DNA of 20,964 nt from contig JBBSJP010000065.1 in assembly GCA_038257155.1 (NCBI GenBank), positions 1 to 20,964 of the forward strand, written 5' to 3'. The notes beneath the pieces are model-generated. The model was not told the DNA's origin. It did no database searches and saw only the letters and a list, made by a program, of their open reading frames with translations. This DNA is from JANJTY01 sp038257155 (GTDB taxonomy: Bacteria > Pseudomonadota > Gammaproteobacteria > Xanthomonadales > Xanthomonadaceae). Made by a program: the position numbers and the translations under genes. The number at the start of each line of letters is the position of its first letter. Positions within the stretch are counted from its first letter, which is position 1. Shown here one piece after another: positions 7,338-15,654 of this stretch.

Positions 7338-9623
7338 TCAGCGACGCGCGGCCAGGCGCTTGGCTTCCTTGCCGCCGTACTGGTAGTAATCGTAGTTGTA
7401 GCCGTAACCGTATCCGTAACCCTGCTGGCGCATATCCAGCTTGGTCAGCACCGCGCCCAACAAGCGTGCACGGGCGCTGTAAAGCCGCTTGACCGCGGCC
7501 TGCGCGGCGCCGACGCGGGTGCGGCCGGCCTCGATCACCAGCAGGGTGCCGCCGGCGATGTTGGAAAGAATCGGCGCGTCGGCCAGACCCAACACCGGAG
7601 GCGCATCGATGATGATCTGGTCGTAGCGCTCGCCAGCTTTGGTCAGCAGGCTGACCATGCGCGCGCCGGCCAGCAGTTCGGCAGGATTGGGCGGCAAGGG
7701 GCCGGAGCACAGCACGCTGATGCCGGCCTCTGACGAAGCCTGCACGCAGTCGACGGGCTTCATGTTGCCGATCAAGCAGTTGGTCAGGCCGCGTGCGTTG
7801 TCGACATTCATCAGGCGATGCACGGAGGGATTGCGCAGGTCGGCATCGATCAGCAACACGCGCTTGCCCAGCTGGGCAAAGTTGCGCGCCAGGGTGTAGG
7901 CCGTGGTGGATTTGCCTTCGCCGGGAATCGAGCTGGTAACGACCATCACCTTGGGCAAGCCGGTTTCGGTCGAGAACTGCAGCGCGGTACGCAGCGAGCG
8001 ATAGGCTTCGGCAAAAGCCGATCGCTGCTCACGCAGGGCCTTGATCGGGGTTTCGTCCTTGCCCAGCTTCGGTACCACGCCCAGTTGCACCAGGCGCAGC
8101 TTCTGCTCGACGTCTTCGCCCGACTTCACCGTGTCGTCCAGGTACTCCAGCAGCAGCGCCAGCAGCACACCGGAGAACAGCCCCAGCATCAGGCCAACCG
8201 CCAGATTCAGCGCGATGCGCGGCTTGAACGGCCCACTCGGAATCTGCGCGGCGTCGACCACCGAGATGTTGTTGTTGGTCACGCCACCGGCAACGCCGAT
8301 TTCCTTGTAGCGTTGAAGCAGGCCGTCGTAGAGCTCGCGATTGGTGTCGGCTTCGCGCTGCAGGATGTTGTACTGGATGGAGCGGCCCTGCAGGTCGAGC
8401 ATTTCGGTCTTGAGCGAGGTGAACTGCTCGGTCAGCAGGCGCTCCTGCTCTTCGGCGGACAGGTACTCCGCCTCGATTGCCGCTTTGATGTTGACCACTT
8501 CCGTGGCGATCTGCTTTTCGACTTCCTCGATCTGGCCCTTCAGCTGCACCATCAGCGGATAGCCTTCCTTGTAGAGCCGCAGCTTGTCCTGGTAATCGGC
8601 CATCAACTCGTTGCGGCGCTCCTGCAGCGACTTGACGATCGACTCGCTACCGATGTCGCCCAGCAGCACGCTGCCCTGCGAGGCCTGCGCGCGGCGCCAC
8701 ACCGATTCGGCGCGGATGCGCTCCTGGCGCGCCTGCGCCACGGCAGTGTTGAGGCCGGACAGACTTTGTTCGGCCAGGGTGGCACTGCTGCCGCCGGTGG
8801 AAACGATGCCTTCCTGCTGCGCGAAGGCCACCAGGGCGCGCTCGGAATCTTCCAGGCGCAGTTTCAGCTCCTGCAGGCGGTCTTCCAGGAAGCTCTTGGC
8901 GTAGGCCGAGGAATCGAAGCGACGTTCGAGGTTGGTGGCGATGAAGGCCTGCGCCACCGCATCGACAACACGCTGGGAAAATCCGCCATCCGGGCTGTCG
9001 AAATGCAGGCGCACCAGGCGCGAATTGCGCACCGGTTCAACCGACAGGCCGTTAAGCACGAAGCCGGCGTAGTTGCGGTCTTCAACCGTCGTTTTCTCCT
9101 CTGTCTTGCGGCCCAGCAGCGAGGAGATCAACGCCCGCCAGGGCGAGGGCTTGCTGAACTCGGCTACCTTCGGGTCTGAAGCCAGGCCGAGGTGCGAGGC
9201 AACGCGCTCGGCCAGGGAATGGCTGCGCAGCAATTCGTACTGGGTCTGATAGAAATCGCGATCGCCGGCCGGTTCCATCGGATTGGCGCTGTCGAAATCC
9301 ACCACCTGTGCGGCGGTACGCTCGATCTGCAGGGTTGTTGATGCGCGGTAGATCGGCGTGGTCAGCAGGGTTGCCACCAGGGCGGCGAACAGGATCGCGC
9401 CCAGCATGCTGAGCACCACCCAGCGTCGCCGCACCAGGATGCGCCAGTAGGCCAGCAGGTCGATCTCGTCGTCGTTGCGCTGCTCGCTTTGGCGCAGTTC
9501 CGCCAGCAGGGTTGCCGGCGTTACCGAGTGGGCGAGCGCCAGGCCACTGCCTTGCTGGGAACTGCTGGCGACCGGCAGGCCGCTGCGGCCAGTTTCGTCG
9601 CCGTGATTATTGTCCTGGTTCAT
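7338..9623 (-). CDS. Wzc-type polysaccharide co-polymerase / tyrosine autokinase (BY-kinase)
   Basis: The 761-residue product has the full architecture of proteobacterial bacterial tyrosine kinases. It has an N-terminal Wzz-like chain-length domain with TM1 (about 68-90), a long periplasmic coiled-coil stretch (about 240-440), TM2 (about 470-492) and a cytoplasmic P-loop kinase. The nucleotide site is visible: Walker A SSIPGEGKST (564-573), Walker A' VLLIDADLR (589-597) and Walker B IIIDAPP (670-676). The tail holds eight tyrosines between 736 and 749, the autophosphorylation cluster. It controls EPS chain polymerisation and export with Wza, cycling through phosphorylation reversed by a phosphatase such as the CpsB-type protein encoded upstream. 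The ATG at 9623 is preferred because GAGGG lies about 10 nt upstream; an in-frame ATG at 9647 has GAGG too close to be used. Confidence 0.95.
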   Translation of the reverse strand: MNQDNNHGDETGRSGLPVASSSQQGSGLALAHSVTPATLLAELRQSEQRNDDEIDLLAYWRILVRRRWVVLSMLGAILFAALVATLLTTPIYRASTTLQIERTAAQVVDFDSANPMEPAGDRDFYQTQYELLRSHSLAERVASHLGLASDPKVAEFSKPSPWRALISSLLGRKTEEKTTVEDRNYAGFVLNGLSVEPVRNSRLVRLHFDSPDGGFSQRVVDAVAQAFIATNLERRFDSSAYAKSFLEDRLQELKLRLEDSERALVAFAQQEGIVSTGGSSATLAEQSLSGLNTAVAQARQERIRAESVWRRAQASQGSVLLGDIGSESIVKSLQERRNELMADYQDKLRLYKEGYPLMVQLKGQIEEVEKQIATEVVNIKAAIEAEYLSAEEQERLLTEQFTSLKTEMLDLQGRSIQYNILQREADTNRELYDGLLQRYKEIGVAGGVTNNNISVVDAAQIPSGPFKPRIALNLAVGLMLGLFSGVLLALLLEYLDDTVKSGEDVEQKLRLVQLGVVPKLGKDETPIKALREQRSAFAEAYRSLRTALQFSTETGLPKVMVVTSSIPGEGKSTTAYTLARNFAQLGKRVLLIDADLRNPSVHRLMNVDNARGLTNCLIGNMKPVDCVQASSEAGISVLCSGPLPPNPAELLAGARMVSLLTKAGERYDQIIIDAPPVLGLADAPILSNIAGGTLLVIEAGRTRVGAAQAAVKRLYSARARLLGAVLTKLDMRQQGYGYGYGYNYDYYQYGGKEAKRLAARR

Positions 9624-9731
9624 ATGCAGCGACCCTCTTGTTGCCATGCCTCGCAGCGCTGATGCGTGGGCGATGTCGGTGTCGGCGTCGAGGCAATTGC
9701 AGCGAAGCGGCTGGCCTGCCTGCTCAACCGG

Positions 9732-10487
9732 TCAAAACGGCCGGAAAACATTGAATATCGGAAGTGATTCAAGCACGTTGCGCCAGGCAGCCTTGGGGCC
9801 GGACTCATCCACCACGACGATATCGTCGCCATAGATCTGTGGATCTTCAATCTGACCGGCACGGATTGCGCGGTAGTCGAACACCGCCGCCATGCGCTGG
9901 CCCTCGATGGTGCGGAAAACGATTACGCCCTCCAGGTTGGCAACCCGCTCGAAGCCCTTGGCCATTGCCACCGCCTGCAGCAGCGAGGTGCGGCCGGTGA
10001 TCGGATACACCCCGGGTTGCTTGACCGCGCCCTCGATGGTGACCCGCTGGCTGGTGAATTCCTTGACGAATACGCTGACCTGGGGCGATTGCAGATAGGT
10101 CTCTTCGAGGCGCGTGGCGATATCGGCTTCCAGTTCGGAAACCGTCTTGCCACCGGCGTCGATGGTGCCGACCAGGGGCAGGGAAATCTTGCCGCTGGTG
10201 TTCACCCGCACCGTGCGGTTGAGCTCTTCGACCTGGAACACCGTCACTTCGAGCAGATCGAGCGGACCGATGCGGTAGTCGGGAACACCCAGATACGCGC
10301 CACTGGCCGAGGTGCTGTCGGGTGCCGGCAGGCTGTCGGTGGCAGTCACCACCTTCGGCGTGGAATCGGTGATGGAGGGCCCGGACGAGGCGCAGCCTGC
10401 GAGCAGCAGGCTGAGTGCCAAAAGCGCAGCCACGCCCAGGCGCACGGCGCCGCCGCGATGGGTGCTTCGGTTCCCAGCATCCTGCAT
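9732..10487 (-). CDS. Wza-type polysaccharide export outer-membrane lipoprotein
   Basis: The 251-residue product has a lipoprotein signal peptide with lipobox LLAGC (lipidated Cys32). Next comes a polysaccharide-export domain starting at YRIGPLDLLEVTVF (71-84), with GKISLPLVGTI at 99-109. One SLBB-like repeat follows, around VTIEGAVKQPGVYPITG (149-165). It forms the periplasm/outer-membrane channel through which EPS leaves the cell, docking onto the Wzc-type protein. At 251 residues it is shorter than E. coli Wza (about 379), with one SLBB domain and only a short C-terminal helix. The ATG at 10487 is preferred: it overlaps the stop of the phosphatase gene by one base (TAATG) and has GGAG 7 nt upstream. 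An in-frame ATG at 10505 lies inside the upstream gene and lacks a better site. Confidence 0.93.
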   Translation of the reverse strand: MQDAGNRSTHRGGAVRLGVAALLALSLLLAGCASSGPSITDSTPKVVTATDSLPAPDSTSASGAYLGVPDYRIGPLDLLEVTVFQVEELNRTVRVNTSGKISLPLVGTIDAGGKTVSELEADIATRLEETYLQSPQVSVFVKEFTSQRVTIEGAVKQPGVYPITGRTSLLQAVAMAKGFERVANLEGVIVFRTIEGQRMAAVFDYRAIRAGQIEDPQIYGDDIVVVDESGPKAAWRNVLESLPIFNVFRPF

Positions 10488-11302
10488 TATCCAGCTCCAA
10501 GCCATTTGCGAAACTTGCCGATTGCCCCTGCGGGCCGCGGACTGGCATGCCGCGTTGAATTCTGTGCCGGCACCGCCGGCAATGCAGATGGTGCGAGGTT
10601 ATCAAGAATTCCCTGCGGCCGGGTTACTACCAGGTTATTGGCCTCTTCACTACCGACCCGCCGCGCCGCGGCTTCCTGCGCCTCGGCCAGAAGTGGCGGA
10701 CGCCGGCGGTCATGGTGTGCATCGGTGGCCAGTATATGAACCCAGCCCTGGTCGAGGAAACGCTCGGCCCAGTATTGCGGACGGCTGCCGTAGCGCCGCG
10801 TCAAGGCACCGGCGGTGAGCTGGATCCATGCACCGCCATGCGCCAGGCGGGTGAAAGTGTCGTAGTGGGATTCAACCCAGGAAAGCCGCTCCGGATGGGT
10901 GATAACGGGGACGAATCCGGCTGCCAGCAGGTCGAATACCGATTGTTCAAGACGCGGCGGCGCCACGTGGTGCGGCGGTTCGAACAGGAAATAGCGCGAA
11001 CCTGCCAGGGTGGGGACCCGCCCGGCGCGCAAACCGGCGACCAGATCGGGCGTCATGTGAACGTCGGCACCCTCGACCAGTTGCAGCGGTATTTTCTCCA
11101 GCTTGAGCTGCAGCTGGAATACCCGAATCGCCGCACGAATACCGTGCGCAGTGTTTTCGTAAAGCCCTGGATAGATATGCGGCGTGCAGGCCGTCACGCG
11201 AATACCGTCGGCAACCGCCATGCGGGCCATGGCCAACGAGGTTGCCAGGTCCGTGGGACCGTCGTCGATGCCCGGCAGGATATGGCAATGAAGGTCGATC
11301 AC
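10487..11302 (-). CDS. CpsB/CapC-type PHP-fold tyrosine-protein phosphatase
   Basis: The 271-residue product shows the manganese-binding motifs of PHP-family phosphatases: DLHCHILPGIDDG (3-15), TPH at 40-42, EGADVH (77-82), THPER (135-139) and ATDAHH (192-197). Proteins of this type (CpsB, CapC, YwqE) dephosphorylate the tyrosine tail of BY-kinases and so set the rate of capsule or EPS synthesis. The gene is first in the block and is followed by the export lipoprotein and kinase genes, a classic phosphatase-exporter-kinase arrangement. CpsB-type phosphatases are commoner in Gram-positive bacteria than the low-molecular-weight Wzb type. The start is GTG, supported by the conserved N-terminal MIDLHCH, although no good ribosome binding site is visible. 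The C-terminal 40 residues are Pro/Ala/Arg-rich and variable. Confidence 0.92.
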   Translation of the reverse strand: MIDLHCHILPGIDDGPTDLATSLAMARMAVADGIRVTACTPHIYPGLYENTAHGIRAAIRVFQLQLKLEKIPLQLVEGADVHMTPDLVAGLRAGRVPTLAGSRYFLFEPPHHVAPPRLEQSVFDLLAAGFVPVITHPERLSWVESHYDTFTRLAHGGAWIQLTAGALTRRYGSRPQYWAERFLDQGWVHILATDAHHDRRRPPLLAEAQEAAARRVGSEEANNLVVTRPQGILDNLAPSALPAVPAQNSTRHASPRPAGAIGKFRKWLGAG

Positions 11303-11437
11303 CTGGATGACGGTAGCACAGGGGTTTTACAGCAGGCAGCCCCTTGATGGGGGGCGACAGGGGCTTCTCAGCGCGTGCCGACGCGAGACGCGGTGCCTGG
11401 GGGCTGAGGATACGGGCGAAGTCCATGGCCTGGGTCG

Positions 11438-11499
11438 ATGTCGGCACAGGGGTGCCGACCTACGTGCCGTCGTAGGGCGGCATCCCATGCCGCCATCAC
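11438..11499. repeat. 62-bp repeat, copy 1 (two head-to-head hairpins)
   Basis: The unit contains GTCGGCAC..GTGCCGAC followed by CTAC, then GTAG followed by GGCGGCAT-CCC-ATGCCGCC. It is thus two GTAG-headed hairpins facing apart. It recurs with a single visible mismatch at 11960-12021. This copy lies upstream of the phosphatase gene that opens the EPS block, in the region where its promoter would be expected. Confidence 0.85.
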
Positions 11500-11522
11500 C
11501 GATGCCCCCCTTCCGCTCGCTT

Positions 11523-11939
11523 GAGAGGGTGGGCCGAAGGCTCGGGTGAGGGGCTTTGGCTTCGGTGCCGACAGCCAGAGCCCCTCTCCCCAACCCCTCT
11601 CCCGCTCGCGGGCGAGGGGCTAAAGACACCGCACCGCTTCCCCTCTCCCGCTTGCGGGCGAGGGGCTAAAGACACCGCACCGCTTCACCTCTCCCGCTCG
11701 CGGGCGAGGGGCTAAAGACACTGCATCGATTCCCCTCTCCCGCTCGCGGGCGAGGGGCTAAAGACACCGCACCGCTTCCCCTCTCCCGCTTGCGGGAGAG
11801 GGTGGGCCGAAGGCTCGGGTGAGGGGCTTTGGCTTTGGTGCCGACAGCCAGAGCCCCTCTCCCCCAACCCCTCTCCCGCTCGCGGGCGAGGGGCTAAAGA
11901 CACAGCATCGATTCCCCTCTCCCGCTTGCGGGCGAGGGG
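11523..11939. repeat. Array of 46-bp palindromic repeats within a larger duplication
   Basis: Units beginning CCCCTCTCCCGCTCGCGGG start at 11594, 11640, 11686, 11732 and 11778, exactly 46 bp apart, and again at 11868 and 11914. Each has a hairpin (CCCCTC, CCCGC and GCGGG, GAGGGG) plus a spacer like CTAAAGACACCGCACCGCTT that is nearly constant. A longer segment at about 11523-11639 is duplicated at about 11796-11913 (offset 273-274 bp). No gene lies between 11303 and 12027. The array is bracketed by the two copies of the 62-bp repeat. Confidence 0.92.
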
Positions 11940-11959
11940 CTCGAAACTTGGCATGGTCA

Positions 11960-12021
11960 ATGTCGGCACGGGGGTGCCGACCTACGTGCCGTCGTAGGGC
12001 GGCATCCCATGCCGCCATCAC
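11960..12021. repeat. 62-bp repeat, copy 2
   Basis: This copy has the same two GTAG-headed hairpins as 11438-11499, with one visible mismatch (CACGGGGG against CACAGGGG). It ends 6 nt before the stop codon of the hybrid kinase gene, read from the other side. Its GGCGGCAT-CCC-ATGCCGCC hairpin could act as a 3' end stabiliser or weak terminator for that gene; this is inference. Confidence 0.85.
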
Positions 12022-12027
12022 GAGTGA

Positions 12028-14727
12028 TTAGACCGTCGCCGCAGCCAGCGCCTCGCGCACCTTGCGCGCCAGTTCGACACGTCGGTAGGGCTTGCCCAAC
12101 AGCACTTCCGGGTGGTCCGAATCCTTTTGGTTGAGGGCATTCTGGGTATAGCCGGAGGTGAACAACACGGCCAGTCTCGGTCGCAGCTCGCGCGCCTTGT
12201 CTGCCAGTATCCGGCCACTCATCTCTGGCATGACCACGTCGGTAAGCAGCAGGTCAAACGGCTGATCACTGGTCAGCAAACGCAGCGCCTCGCCAGGGCC
12301 ACTGGCTTCGGTGACCTGATAGCCAAACGCGATCAGCTGATCGAAGGCAAAGCGGCGCACCAGTTCGTCATCTTCGACCAGCAGCACGCGTTCCGATCCG
12401 CTCTCGATTGTCGTGGCAAGCGGTGCCCCGTCCTCGACTCGCGCTTCGGGCGCCGCCGGAAGGAACAGGCTGATGCTGGTGCCCTCGCCCACTTCGGAAC
12501 TCAAGCTGAGGTGACCACCCGACTGCTTGATGAAGCCGTACACCATCGCCATGCCAAGGCCCGTGCCCTTGCCCTGCTCCTTGGTGGTGAAGAAGGGTTC
12601 GAATATGTGCTCGAGGTGCTCGCTGGGTATGCCCGAGCCGGTGTCGGCAATCGTCAGCTTCACGTAGTGTCCGGCGCGCAGGTCGGGGTGCTGCGCCTCG
12701 TCTCCCGCCTGCACTTCGTAGTTGCATGTCTGGATGCTGAGCGTTCCGCCATTCGGCATGGCATCGCGTGCATTGATGCACAGGTTGAGCAGTGCGCTTT
12801 CCAGCTGCGCTGCATCGATGTAAGCCGGGTCCACATCGCCCGCATGCCGAACGCGCAGCTCTACCTTGTTGCCCAATGATCGGCGGATGAGCCCGTTCAT
12901 TCCGTCGACCAGGCGATCCACCCTGATCACCTTGGGCAGCAGGGCTTGCTTGCGCGCGAAGGCCAGCAGGCGATGGGTCAGCTCTGAACCACTCTGGGCT
13001 GCTGCCACGATCATTTCGGCGAGCTCGCGATGACGCGGATCAACAAGGTCTTCGGCCAGCAATTCGGCATTGCCCAGCATCACTGTCAGCAGGTTGTTGA
13101 AATCGTGCGCTACGCCGCCGGTGAGCTGCCCGATCGATTCCATTCGGCTTGTTTGGCGCAATCTTTCTTCCAGCGCCTGGCGTTCGGAAATGTCGACGCC
13201 GATACCGACCAGGCACAGGCGCTCGTCGTACATCACGCGGCGTCCGGTCAGATAGTAAGGAAGCAGCCGACCTGACTTGGTGCGCATGTTCGCTTCGACC
13301 TGCGCACTGCCGGTTTCGAATACCTTTGAGATTCGCGCTTCAACCATGGCCTTTTCCGCCTCGGGGAACAGGTCCAGCGGATGCATCTCGGCAATCTCGC
13401 GACCGCTGTATCCCGAGACCATCTCGAAATTGCGATTCCAGCGCAGGAAACGCCCGGCGACATCATAGAAATAGACGATTCCCGGCATGCTCTCGATCAT
13501 CGTGGCGGAAAACTGCCGCTCGCTCTCGGCCTGCTCCTGTGCGAAGCGGCCCTCTTCGGCAGTTACCAGACTGTCCAGCGCAAACGAGGTGTCGCGGGCA
13601 GCTTCGACCAGCAGGGTCACTTCGCGGTCTTGGAAATAGCCAGGTTGCTCGGCATCCACCGCCAGCACGCCGCAGGGCTGGCCATTGAGATGCAGCGGAA
13701 TCACTGCCGAGGCCCGGATGCGCTGCGCCAATGCAGCCTCGCGCCAGGGCGCCATGTCCGGATCGTTGGCGATGTCGTTGCTGACCTGCGGCTTGTTCAG
13801 TCGAAACGCGGTGCCTATGGGACCATGTCCCTCGGGGCGATCTTCAGCGCTGATCTGCAGGGATTTCAGGTATCCACTCTCGTCGCCCCACTGCGCGACG
13901 GGGATGAGGCGCTGCGATTCCGGCTCGAACCAGGCGACCCAGGCCAGCCGGAATCCCGCGTGCTGAACCAGCGCCCGACATACGCTGTTCAGCAGGGCAT
14001 CGCGGCTCGTCGCCCAGACGATGGTCTGGTTGACTCCACTCAGCGCGGCGTACAACCGGTTGAGGCGTTCCAATTCCACCTCGTGCGCCAGGCGCTGCGT
14101 GACATCGCGCACGATCAAGGTACGCAGACCTTTGCCGCCAGGGTCGACGCGCGATATCGAGGCTTCCAGTTGGAAGTGCTCGCCGTCGAAGCGCACGCCT
14201 TCCAGCGTCAGGCTTTCCTGGCCTTCGGAATCGAACGCCGCGGGAAGAAAGCGCTGCAGCGGCTGCCGCGCGGCGTCCGCCTGGGCGCAGCGGAACATCG
14301 CCGCAGCCGCAGGATTGAAGTGCACGATGCGGCCGTCGGAATCGACCGTGATGATGGCGTCCAGCGCCTTGCGCAGGATCGTGGCGAGCTGCGCGTCGCG
14401 CTCGTTCAGTTGTTGCTCGGCGCGGGCACGCGAGTCTGCATCGGCACGGATCGCCTGGAAGGCCCGCTGCATCAGCAGGTAGAGCATCAGCGAGGTGACC
14501 GCGACAAAGGCCAGCCCTTTGAACACGCTCCATCTGACCAGCACTGCGGGGTTGTCGACCAGGGTCGCCAGGGCGGTGTCGGAAAAGTAGATCCACAACG
14601 TTGCAAAAATGGCGTAGCTGGCGGTGATCGACCAGGGCCGCACGGGGCCCAGTAACCAATGGGTGCCGGCGCGGCTGGCGCCCGCCTCCGGCGTAGACAG
14701 TTCCTCAGCCGAATCCGGGTGGGTCAT
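12028..14727 (-). CDS. Hybrid sensor histidine kinase (TM-PAS-GAF-PAS-HisKA-HATPase-REC)
   Basis: The 899-residue product has two transmembrane helices (about 34-53 and 66-90) with a very short periplasmic loop, so sensing is probably cytoplasmic or in the membrane. A PAS domain (about 108-212), a GAF domain (about 225-385) and a second PAS domain (about 403-515) follow. The HisKA domain has its phospho-acceptor His541 in GGVAHDFNNLL, and the catalytic domain shows the N box NLCINARDAM (648-657), G1 DTGSGI (695-700), FEPFFTT, and G2 GKGTGLG (719-725). The C-terminal receiver has acidic Asp786/787, phospho-acceptor Asp830 in LLLTDVVMPEMSG, Thr857 and Lys879. The ATG has AAAGG 8 nt upstream. 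No separate response regulator gene is adjacent, so the output is unknown. Control of the EPS block on the same strand downstream is possible but only positional. Confidence 0.93.
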   Translation of the reverse strand: MTHPDSAEELSTPEAGASRAGTHWLLGPVRPWSITASYAIFATLWIYFSDTALATLVDNPAVLVRWSVFKGLAFVAVTSLMLYLLMQRAFQAIRADADSRARAEQQLNERDAQLATILRKALDAIITVDSDGRIVHFNPAAAAMFRCAQADAARQPLQRFLPAAFDSEGQESLTLEGVRFDGEHFQLEASISRVDPGGKGLRTLIVRDVTQRLAHEVELERLNRLYAALSGVNQTIVWATSRDALLNSVCRALVQHAGFRLAWVAWFEPESQRLIPVAQWGDESGYLKSLQISAEDRPEGHGPIGTAFRLNKPQVSNDIANDPDMAPWREAALAQRIRASAVIPLHLNGQPCGVLAVDAEQPGYFQDREVTLLVEAARDTSFALDSLVTAEEGRFAQEQAESERQFSATMIESMPGIVYFYDVAGRFLRWNRNFEMVSGYSGREIAEMHPLDLFPEAEKAMVEARISKVFETGSAQVEANMRTKSGRLLPYYLTGRRVMYDERLCLVGIGVDISERQALEERLRQTSRMESIGQLTGGVAHDFNNLLTVMLGNAELLAEDLVDPRHRELAEMIVAAAQSGSELTHRLLAFARKQALLPKVIRVDRLVDGMNGLIRRSLGNKVELRVRHAGDVDPAYIDAAQLESALLNLCINARDAMPNGGTLSIQTCNYEVQAGDEAQHPDLRAGHYVKLTIADTGSGIPSEHLEHIFEPFFTTKEQGKGTGLGMAMVYGFIKQSGGHLSLSSEVGEGTSISLFLPAAPEARVEDGAPLATTIESGSERVLLVEDDELVRRFAFDQLIAFGYQVTEASGPGEALRLLTSDQPFDLLLTDVVMPEMSGRILADKARELRPRLAVLFTSGYTQNALNQKDSDHPEVLLGKPYRRVELARKVREALAAATV

Positions 14728-15234
14728 GGAACAGACCTTTCATCCACTGCGTCGCATTGCGCAGGCACAAAGCCACCAGACATCTCACTCGGACAGCCTG
14801 CCAGCGCGAAACGCATCACACCTCCACTGTGTGGTGAACATTCACTACCGTACGCTGTATCCGGACGAGTTCCAATCCACCCAATTGGGGGGTGGCGACG
14901 CGAGCACAGCGCCGCGGGGGCGGCGCGGTACGACGACGAAGCCCACGCCGCATGAGCTGAGGCCTCCCGGGGCGAGCTGTGCTGCCAGCTTTTGTAGGGC
15001 GCATCTTGATGCGCCGCTGCGATGTGTCGGAAGTTTGCGCGACCTGGTCATCTCGCAATGGCGGATCAAGATCCGCCCTACCAGAGCGGAAGCAACATCG
15101 CTGCGATGGGCAAGCACTGCGCGAGCTTCGGCCACGAGGTGACTTTCGGCAGCCAAATTGGTGACTGCAGGCACCTGTTTCAGGCGCCGGGTGACTGGAC
15201 ACTGCACGCCCCTCCCGTATGAAGGTCCGTTGCC
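14728..15234. other. 507-bp divergent intergenic region without a gene
   Basis: This region separates the kinase (minus) from the DUF2141 gene (plus) and should hold promoters for both, although no convincing -35/-10 pair was found. It contains a perfect 7-bp GC hairpin GCGCCGC-GGGG-GCGGCGC (14909-14926) and one REP pair (14994-15081). An open reading frame antisense to the DUF2141 gene extends through it but has no recognisable family. Confidence 0.6.
14994..15081. repeat. GTAG-headed inverted REP pair (BIME-like), C-type plus G-type arm
   Basis: GTAG at 14994-14997 heads the direct arm GGCGCATCTTGATGCGCC (14998-15015). The opposite arm GGCGGATCAAGATCCGCC (15060-15077) is followed by CTAC, so it is headed by GTAG on the minus strand. 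Each arm is itself a perfect hairpin. The same family appears near 18.7 kb and 20.6 kb. Confidence 0.9.
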
Positions 15235-15654
15235 ATGATCCACCGCCGAAATGCCCTGCTGTTGTCCTGTCTGTTCCTGTCTGCTGGCGCGACGGCAGCA
15301 AAGCTTGATGTGACCTTGAAAGACGTAGCAAACAACCAGGGCCATGTGCTGGTGGCGCTGTACGACTCCGAGGACGCCTGGGAGGGTCGCGCCAAGAACC
15401 TCGCAGGGCAGCGGATCGTCGCAGCCGCAGGCACGCTGGACCTGCACTTCGCCGATCTGGCGCCGGGCCGCTACGGCCTGATGGTGATGCACGACGAGAA
15501 CGACAACGGCAAGCTCGATTCCAACTTGCTGGGCATTCCGCAGGAAGGCTATGGCTTCAGCAACAACCCGAGCCTGATGCGGCGGGCGAACTTCGACGAA
15601 GTGGTGTTCGAGGTGCCGGAAACCGGCCACAGCGTCGTCGTGGAAATGCGCTGA
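15235..15654 (+). CDS. Exported DUF2141 domain protein
   Basis: The 139-residue product has a Sec signal peptide (about 1-22, hydrophobic core LLLSCLFLSAGATA). A single DUF2141-type beta-sandwich follows, with the characteristic segments HVLVALYDSEDAW, FADLAPGRYGLMVMHDENDNGKLD (given here by its key pattern, a calcium-site-like D/N-rich turn) and GIPQEGYGFSNN. The length matches the single-domain family. AAGG lies 9 nt upstream of the ATG. Its TGA stop shares one base with the ATG of the carotenoid-oxygenase gene (TGATG), so the two are almost certainly co-translated. The protein is predicted periplasmic or extracellular. The biochemical function of DUF2141 is not established; a role as partner to the neighbouring oxygenase is inferred from coupling only. 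Confidence 0.9.
   Translation: MIHRRNALLLSCLFLSAGATAAKLDVTLKDVANNQGHVLVALYDSEDAWEGRAKNLAGQRIVAAAGTLDLHFADLAPGRYGLMVMHDENDNGKLDSNLLGIPQEGYGFSNNPSLMRRANFDEVVFEVPETGHSVVVEMR

Noticed and set aside
9624..9647. Longer N-termini for the kinase gene (9647), export lipoprotein (10505), beta-CASP gene (1585) and secreted protein (3910)
   Set aside because: In each case the internal ATG has a better-spaced ribosome binding site, and for the lipoprotein a TAATG coupling to the upstream stop. The extensions add no conserved residues.
1912..11302. Exosortase/PEP-CTERM EPS system
   Set aside because: The phosphatase/exporter/kinase set recalls such loci, but there is no exosortase, no PEP-CTERM protein and no typical associated glycosyltransferase in the window.
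11338..11365. AGCCCCT/AGGGGCT inverted repeat in the leader region of the EPS phosphatase gene
   Set aside because: The stem is only 7 bp with a 14-nt loop and resembles a fragment of the nearby CCCCTC repeats. There is no support for a riboswitch or attenuator.
11594..11939. Possible CRISPR array
   Set aside because: The period is regular, but the spacers are almost identical to each other, the palindromic unit fits a REP-like element, and no cas gene is present.
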